Below, in pieces: positions 57,828 to 64,000 of a stretch of 64,000 bases of DNA (its first letter is position 1; each line of letters begins with the position of its first letter). This DNA comes from Sphingomonas sp. GTDB lineage: Bacteria; Pseudomonadota; Alphaproteobacteria; Sphingomonadales; Sphingomonadaceae. A program made the translations under genes and the position numbers. Below the pieces are notes generated by a model. That model was not told where the DNA came from, did no database searches, and saw only the letters and a program-made list of their open reading frames with translations. The stretch is taken from the NCBI GenBank assembly GCA_025936675.1, contig JAICSX010000005.1:1-64000 (forward strand), read 5' to 3'.

Positions 57828-58124
57828 ATGATCCGTTCTGAGCTGGTGCAGAAGCTTTGCACCGATTTTCCAGACCTGACGCAGCGCGAAGTCGAAGGCG
57901 TGGTGAGCGCCATTTTCGATTCGATCACTGACCAGCTTGCAAAGGGCGGCCGTGTCGAGCTGCGCGGCTTTGGAGCATTTTCGACGAGGCAGAGGGATGG
58001 CCGGGTGGGCCGCAACCCGCGCACGGGCGAATCCGTCTCGGTGAACGCCAAGCGCGTCCCTTACTTCAAGCCCGGCAAGGAAATGCGCGAGCGCTTAAAC
58101 CTGAAGGAAATCACCGCGGAATAG
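57828..58124 (+). CDS. ihfB: Integration host factor subunit beta
   Basis: 98-aa DNA-bending nucleoid protein, partner of IhfA. Starts [17 protein letters not shown]. The beta-arm region contains [17 protein letters not shown] and [12 protein letters not shown], with the intercalating Pro in the NPRTG loop. The ATG at 57828 is the family start. Function in chromosome architecture and recombination follows from the family; its place after rpsA is typical. Confidence 0.96.
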   Translation: MIRSELVQKLCTDFPDLTQREVEGVVSAIFDSITDQLAKGGRVELRGFGAFSTRQRDGRVGRNPRTGESVSVNAKRVPYFKPGKEMRERLNLKEITAE

Positions 58125-58156
58125 CCTGGCCGCAACTACCGTCGCCAGGCAAGCAA

Positions 58157-58242
58157 GCGGACGTGGCGGAACGGTAGACGCTGGGGACTTAAAATCCTCT
58201 TCCCGATTGGGAGTGTGGGTTCGACTCCCACCGTCCGCACCA
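58157..58242 (+). tRNA. tRNA-Leu (anticodon UAA)
   Basis: 86-nt class II tRNA with long variable arm and encoded CCA. Acceptor GCGGACG/CGTCCGC, anticodon stem GGGGA/TCCTC with loop CTTAAAA (TAA at 58190-58192), and T-arm GTGGG-TTCGACT-CCCAC. It lies 32 nt after ihfB. A short hairpin (CTCTCC..GGAGAG) follows and may end the transcript. Confidence 0.96.
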
Positions 58243-58336
58243 GCCTCAAGGGCAACTGATTCTCTCCATTTCGGAGAGGAATTTATTAAACGTTCGCAAG
58301 GTATCAGGGACGCGCAATTGTAGGCGGCGAACCCAA

Positions 58337-59926
58337 GTGAAGAGTAGCTCCAGTTCCAGGGTGGTGAGCGCACGCCGGGACGCCGTTGTTCTGGCCGTCC
58401 TCATCACCGCTGTCATGCTGCTCATCTGGAACGGCAGCGCCTTCTTCCACAACCTTCGAATCGGCGGCCAGCAGTTCGGCCCGGAAATCCGCATCGCGAG
58501 CACGGCGCTGACGCTCAACGTGGCGCTGATCCTGTTCGGTTGGCGCCGCTACGTGGATCTCCAGCACGAAGCGGAGATGCGCGCCGAGCAAGAGCGCCGC
58601 GCGACGGTGCTCGCAACGACTGATGCAATCACGGGCCTCTACAACCGGAAAGGCTTCGCCGACCGGGGAGCCCAGCTCTCTGCCGCCGCGGCAGAGCGTG
58701 GGGACAATTTGGTCGTCATCTCTTTCCAGATCCATCGCTTCAAGACGGTCAACGACCAGCATGGCTATGAGACTGGCGACCGCTTGCTGAAATCGATCTC
58801 CGTCTCCTTGGCGCACGAGCTCGGACCGGACTCGGTGATCGCGCGCCTCAGCGGCGACGAATTTGCCGTCGCTCTTGCACTCAGCCCGGATGACATGAAC
58901 CGCGCTGACGAACTTGCCGAAGTCGTGCTTCACACCGTCACGACGCCGCTGCTGTTCGAGGAGCGGATCATCCAGGTCGGCGCGTTCGCAGGCATTGCAT
59001 CGACTCCGGCAGCGAATGCGCGCATTCCCGACATTCTCCGCCGTGCCGACATCGCAATGGACCATGCGCGAAGCGGCAGGGTCGCTCGTCCGGTGTGGTT
59101 TGACGCAGGCATGGAGCGCGCGCTCATCGCCCACGGCGAGATCGAGCAGGGTATCCGCGTCGGCCTCGAGCACGACCAGTTCGTCCCTTATTTCGAGCCG
59201 CAGGTCGACCTTCAGACGGGCGAGATCGTGGGTTTCGAGGTGCTCGCTCGCTGGATCCATCCGCTCTCGGGGGTGATCGGCCCCGATGTGTTCATCCCGG
59301 TCGCCGAGGAGATAGGGCTGATTGGACGGTTGTCCGAGCATGTGATCGCCGAGGCGCTTCGCGAAGCGGCCGAGTGGGATCCGACGGTCAAAATCTCGGT
59401 CAACATCTCGCCGTTGCAACTTGCCGACGGCTGGCTCGCGCAGCGGATCGTCAAGACGCTTGCCGACACCGGCTTCCCGGCGGAGCGCCTCGTCGTCGAA
59501 GTCACCGAAAGCTCGCTCTTCGCTGATCTCGATCTCGCCAAGACCATTGTGACCAGCTTGAAGAACCAGGGCATTCGTCTCGCGCTCGACGACTTCGGGA
59601 CGGGTTTCTCTTCGCTCGCGCACCTGAGGTCGCTGCCGTTCGACATCATCAAGATCGACCGCAGCTTCGTCACCAACATCAATACCAAGCGGGAAAGCTC
59701 GGCGATCGTCCGCGCAGTGCAGACGCTGGCCGCATCCCTACCCGTCCCCGTTTGCGTCGAAGGGATCGAGAACGAAGATTCCTACAACACGGTCGTGCGG
59801 CTGGGATGCGAAATCGGCCAGGGCTGGTATTTCGGCAAACCGATGCCCGCCGAGCAGGCGCGCGAGTTGCTTGCAGCGCATCGCCGCGACGGCCATCCGC
59901 CGCTGCGCAGCGCAGTCAACGGCTAA
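58337..59926 (+). CDS. GGDEF-EAL protein with degenerate cyclase domain
   Basis: 529 aa, GTG start. Two N-terminal transmembrane helices (AVVLAVLITAVMLLIW and LTLNVALILFGW, the latter like the paralogue at 53864). The cyclase signature is SGDEF (Ser172), and the metal-site segment reads FQIHRFKTVND where active enzymes have DxDxFKxxND, so diguanylate cyclase activity is probably lost. The EAL domain is near-canonical, with EVL at 301-303, NISPLQL, EVTESSLF, DDFGTGFSSL and KIDRSF. Likely a c-di-GMP phosphodiesterase or GTP/c-di-GMP sensor. Confidence 0.9.
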   Translation: MKSSSSSRVVSARRDAVVLAVLITAVMLLIWNGSAFFHNLRIGGQQFGPEIRIASTALTLNVALILFGWRRYVDLQHEAEMRAEQERRATVLATTDAITGLYNRKGFADRGAQLSAAAAERGDNLVVISFQIHRFKTVNDQHGYETGDRLLKSISVSLAHELGPDSVIARLSGDEFAVALALSPDDMNRADELAEVVLHTVTTPLLFEERIIQVGAFAGIASTPAANARIPDILRRADIAMDHARSGRVARPVWFDAGMERALIAHGEIEQGIRVGLEHDQFVPYFEPQVDLQTGEIVGFEVLARWIHPLSGVIGPDVFIPVAEEIGLIGRLSEHVIAEALREAAEWDPTVKISVNISPLQLADGWLAQRIVKTLADTGFPAERLVVEVTESSLFADLDLAKTIVTSLKNQGIRLALDDFGTGFSSLAHLRSLPFDIIKIDRSFVTNINTKRESSAIVRAVQTLAASLPVPVCVEGIENEDSYNTVVRLGCEIGQGWYFGKPMPAEQARELLAAHRRDGHPPLRSAVNG

Positions 59927-60029
59927 GGTCGAACTCTAAAGCCCGACCCGGCGTCCCGCTTCGGGACTGCGGATCCGCTTGCGCTCGTCCCGCATTTAGT
60001 CATGGTAAACGCCGCGTTAGGGAGTTGCC

Positions 60030-60197
60030 ATGCACGTCGTCCGCCCTGTCTTTGCCTTGCATCCGAAATCCTTCGGTCGCGGGCCGGTGCGTGAGCTTCA
60101 AAAGAACGTGCAGCCCTCCGCGATCATCGACGACCTCAAGCTCTTTGCCATGACGTTCGTGGCGGGATTCCTCTTCGTTTCAGTCCTGATCGGCTAG
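60030..60197 (+). CDS. Small membrane protein, 55 aa
   Basis: A 55-codon frame, ATG at 60030 with GGGAG 6 nt upstream. The first ~35 residues are polar (VRPVFALHPKSFGRGPVREL), then a C-terminal helix KLFAMTFVAGFLFVSVLIG ends the protein, a tail-anchored layout. Coding character is good: regular GC-biased third positions and a stop 5 nt before the convergent transporter gene's end. Similar short proteins occur in sphingomonads. No function known. Confidence 0.65.
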   Translation: MHVVRPVFALHPKSFGRGPVRELQKNVQPSAIIDDLKLFAMTFVAGFLFVSVLIG

Positions 60198-60201
60198 CGG
60201 C

Positions 60202-61476
60202 TCAATCGCAGGCGAGGTGGAGCTTCCATCCGAGCCAGGCTGAGACGATGCACATCGCTGCGACGAGCAGGAGCTGCGCCGTCGGTCCTACGCCCGCCAG
60301 GTTGAGTCCGATCGAGAGCAGGCTCCCGATGACCATCGCGCCCGAGTTCACGATGTTGTTGGCGGCGACGGTGCGCGAGGTTTCTGTCTTGGGCACCGTC
60401 GTCGTGAGGAATGCATAGAGCGGCACCACGAACATTCCCCCGGTGACCGCGACCCCGAGCAGGCACAGGATCATCGGCCAGGCCATCGGATTGTAGAGGA
60501 AGTTCCCGAGCGTGGTCAGGTCGGGCCCATGCTTGCTCCAGGTCAGCGCGACGAAATGGAGCAGCAGGACGAACACACCCATCGCGATCACCGCGGGCGG
60601 CGCGAATCTGGCCGAGACTTCGCTCTTCAGCAGGCGATTGATCGCAACCGACCCGATCGCGATTCCGATAGAGAAGACAGCGATGAACAGGCTGGCAACC
60701 TGCTCGTTCGCGCCGAGCACGTTCTTAACCAGCGGCGGAAAAATGATGATGAGGACCGCGCCGATCGTCCAGAAGAAGCTGATCGCGAGGATCGCGAGGA
60801 ACAGGCGCCGAATGTGCATCGTCGCGCTCACGAGCTCGATCGATGCATGGACGATGTGCCAGGTGATTGGTAGCCGTTCGGCGGCCGGTGGGGCGGGCGG
60901 GACCTGCCGCCCAGCGGCATAGCCGAGCAACGCGAAGCCGAACACCGCGCCCGCCGCCCAGTCGGGATGTGATGCAACCACGCCCGCGAGGATGGTGCCT
61001 AAAAGGATTGCAATATACGTGCCCGCCTCGACCAGGCCCGTACCGCCGAGCACTTCGTCACGCTGAAGATGCTGGGGCAGGATCGAATATTTGATCGGTC
61101 CGAAGAACGTCGAATGCACGCCCATCGCGAGCACTGCCGCGAGCATCAGATATTTGTTCGCGAGCATCAGCCCCGCGCCGCCGACGATCATGATCCCGAT
61201 CTCGGCAAACTTGATGATCCGGATCAGCTTGGCCTTGTCATGGTCGTCGGCAAGCTGACCGGACAAAGCTGAGAAGAGGAAGAAGGGAAGGATGAACAGC
61301 CCCTGCGCGATAGCGCTGAACTGGAACTCCTGCCGTGCATCCTTGAGCAACTGGTAGGTAACGAACAGCACCACTGCCTGCTTGAACAGGCTGTCGTTGA
61401 ACGCCCCCAGGAACTGGGTCGCGAACAACGGCACGAAGCGCCGCGAGCGCAGCAGGTGAGCAACGTTCTGGATCAA
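60202..61476 (-). CDS. LplT-like MFS transporter (lysophospholipid transporter family)
   Basis: 424 aa, 12 helices. Strong LplT/MFS_1 features: FVPLFATQFLGAFNDSLFKQAVVLF at the N-terminus, FFGPIKYSILPQ, GGTGLVEAGTYIAILLGT and AANNIVNSGAMVIGSLL. In E. coli LplT flips lysophospholipids for re-acylation by Aas; here no acyltransferase domain or gene adjoins, but pgsA (phospholipid synthesis) is divergent. The start appears to be a TTG at 61476 with no strong ribosome-binding site, so it could be shifted. Confidence 0.85.
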   Translation of the reverse strand: MIQNVAHLLRSRRFVPLFATQFLGAFNDSLFKQAVVLFVTYQLLKDARQEFQFSAIAQGLFILPFFLFSALSGQLADDHDKAKLIRIIKFAEIGIMIVGGAGLMLANKYLMLAAVLAMGVHSTFFGPIKYSILPQHLQRDEVLGGTGLVEAGTYIAILLGTILAGVVASHPDWAAGAVFGFALLGYAAGRQVPPAPPAAERLPITWHIVHASIELVSATMHIRRLFLAILAISFFWTIGAVLIIIFPPLVKNVLGANEQVASLFIAVFSIGIAIGSVAINRLLKSEVSARFAPPAVIAMGVFVLLLHFVALTWSKHGPDLTTLGNFLYNPMAWPMILCLLGVAVTGGMFVVPLYAFLTTTVPKTETSRTVAANNIVNSGAMVIGSLLSIGLNLAGVGPTAQLLLVAAMCIVSAWLGWKLHLACD

Positions 61477-61571
61477 GCCTGGGCCGCGCGGGTCTTCATC
61501 GTCTGACGGTCATGCGCATAGCCTAGCTTTGCGCATGCGGACAAACCCTTCTAACCGTTGCCGCCGGAACG

Positions 61572-62138
61572 ATGCTGTCGCTGCCGAATCTTCTCACCCT
61601 GTCGCGCATCCTTGCGGTGCCGATCCTCGTTTTCCTGCTGTGGCGGCCGCAGCCGATCGATTACGCGATCACGTTCGCGCTCTACTGCCTCGTCGGAATC
61701 ACCGATTATCTGGACGGCTATCTCGCCAGGGCATGGGGAAGCATCTCGAAGCTCGGCCAATTCCTCGACCCGATCGCCGACAAGATCATGGTCGCGGCCG
61801 TCTTGGTCATGCTGATCTCGAGCCGGAGATCCAATCCCATTCCGGAGATCGCCGGGCTGAACATCATCGCCGCGCTCATCATCCTTCTGCGCGAGATCAT
61901 CGTCTCCGGGTTGCGCGAATATCTTGCCGGCCTGCAGGTCTCGGTTCCGGTCAGCGCGCTCGCCAAGTGGAAGACGACGCTGCAGCTGGTCGCTTTGGGT
62001 GCGCTGATCCTTGGCGGGGCCCTGCCCCACATGCCCTGGGTGCATGAATTTGGGATCCTTTCGCTTTGGGCAGCTGCCGCGCTGACGCTCATGACCGGCT
62101 ACAGTTACTTGCGAACGGGACTTCGCCACATGGAGTGA
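61572..62138 (+). CDS. pgsA: CDP-diacylglycerol--glycerol-3-phosphate 3-phosphatidyltransferase
   Basis: 188 aa, inner-membrane enzyme making phosphatidylglycerol phosphate. Starts MLSLPNLLTLSRILAVP, the usual PgsA opening. The CDP-alcohol phosphotransferase motif D-G-x2-A-R-x8-G-x3-D-x3-D is intact across TDYLDGYLARAW, GQFLDPIADK. Six helices. Divergent from the LplT-like gene, suggesting shared lipid-homeostasis context. Confidence 0.95.
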   Translation: MLSLPNLLTLSRILAVPILVFLLWRPQPIDYAITFALYCLVGITDYLDGYLARAWGSISKLGQFLDPIADKIMVAAVLVMLISSRRSNPIPEIAGLNIIAALIILLREIIVSGLREYLAGLQVSVPVSALAKWKTTLQLVALGALILGGALPHMPWVHEFGILSLWAAAALTLMTGYSYLRTGLRHME

Positions 62139-62183
62139 GAAGCAGTCAGGGAGATTGCTAATCGATTTCCTTGTTCTCACTGA

Positions 62184-64000
<1,817 letters not shown>

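Overview
The window is GC-rich bacterial chromosome from an alphaproteobacterium, most likely a sphingomonad (order Sphingomonadales). This is an inference from four things: protein families typical of that group (DUF6456, DUF2793, DUF4142, two-domain PilZ, proline-tailed beta-barrel proteins, gene-transfer-agent-type terminase); LexA boxes of the alphaproteobacterial direct-repeat type GTTC-N7-GTTC; EcfG-type general-stress promoters (GGAAC-N17-nGTT); and an alphaproteobacterial RpoH promoter in front of dnaK. Gene density is high. At least five convergent pairs overlap by only 4 nt at their stop codons. Layout: 1-2.4 kb holds the start of dnaK and a fabD-fabG pair. 2.5-9 kb holds a stress-type DUF4142 protein, an amino-acid permease, a Rieske oxygenase, an ACS-family MFS transporter flanked by degenerate inverted repeats, an aldo/keto reductase and a lipoprotein. 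9.2-10.6 kb is the rpsF-rpsR-rplI ribosomal operon with a strong terminator. 10.6-15.8 kb is a small-protein and regulator region: a disordered Ser/Gly/Gln-rich stress protein, a GST, a 48-aa protein, an XRE regulator, tRNA-Val(UAC), an S24-type repressor with twin operators, and a winged-helix protein. 15.8-20.3 kb holds cysQ, an SDR, an L,D-transpeptidase and a poly-proline beta-barrel protein. 20.4-23.5 kb looks like the two ends of a gene-transfer-agent or prophage cluster (small and large terminase at one end, DUF2793 at the other) whose structural core is missing. 23.7-31.7 kb holds a cupredoxin, an aspartyl protease-TPR fusion, a tautomerase/HxlR pair, an M19 peptidase, and an AT-richer islet with an FG-GAP repeat/HELGH protein and TonB-C-like secreted proteins. 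31.8-44.6 kb holds hemerythrins, a PcrA-type helicase with an SOS box, a GST, PilZ, cytochrome c, an FNT channel, two more L,D-transpeptidases and a beta-lactamase-fold hydrolase. 44.6-52.8 kb is housekeeping: lapA-like, pyrF, accD, folC, two tandem AmpG-type permeases, a receiver-only response regulator, an RsuA-type pseudouridine synthase and rsmD. 53-64 kb holds an SRAP protein, two GGDEF-EAL proteins around rpsA-ihfB and tRNA-Leu(UAA), an LplT-like transporter, pgsA and the first three quarters of katG. The most interesting new candidate is a 30-codon, one-helix membrane peptide at 55473-55565 on the minus strand. It is preceded by a good ribosome-binding site and by a consensus LexA box placed just after a sigma70-like promoter. 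That arrangement resembles, without demonstrated homology, the SOS-induced division inhibitor SidA of Caulobacter. Other themes are a general-stress regulon visible from promoter motifs, a heavy load of peptidoglycan-remodelling genes (three YkuD transpeptidases, two AmpG-type permeases), and a paralogous GGDEF-EAL pair in which one cyclase domain has lost its metal-binding residues.
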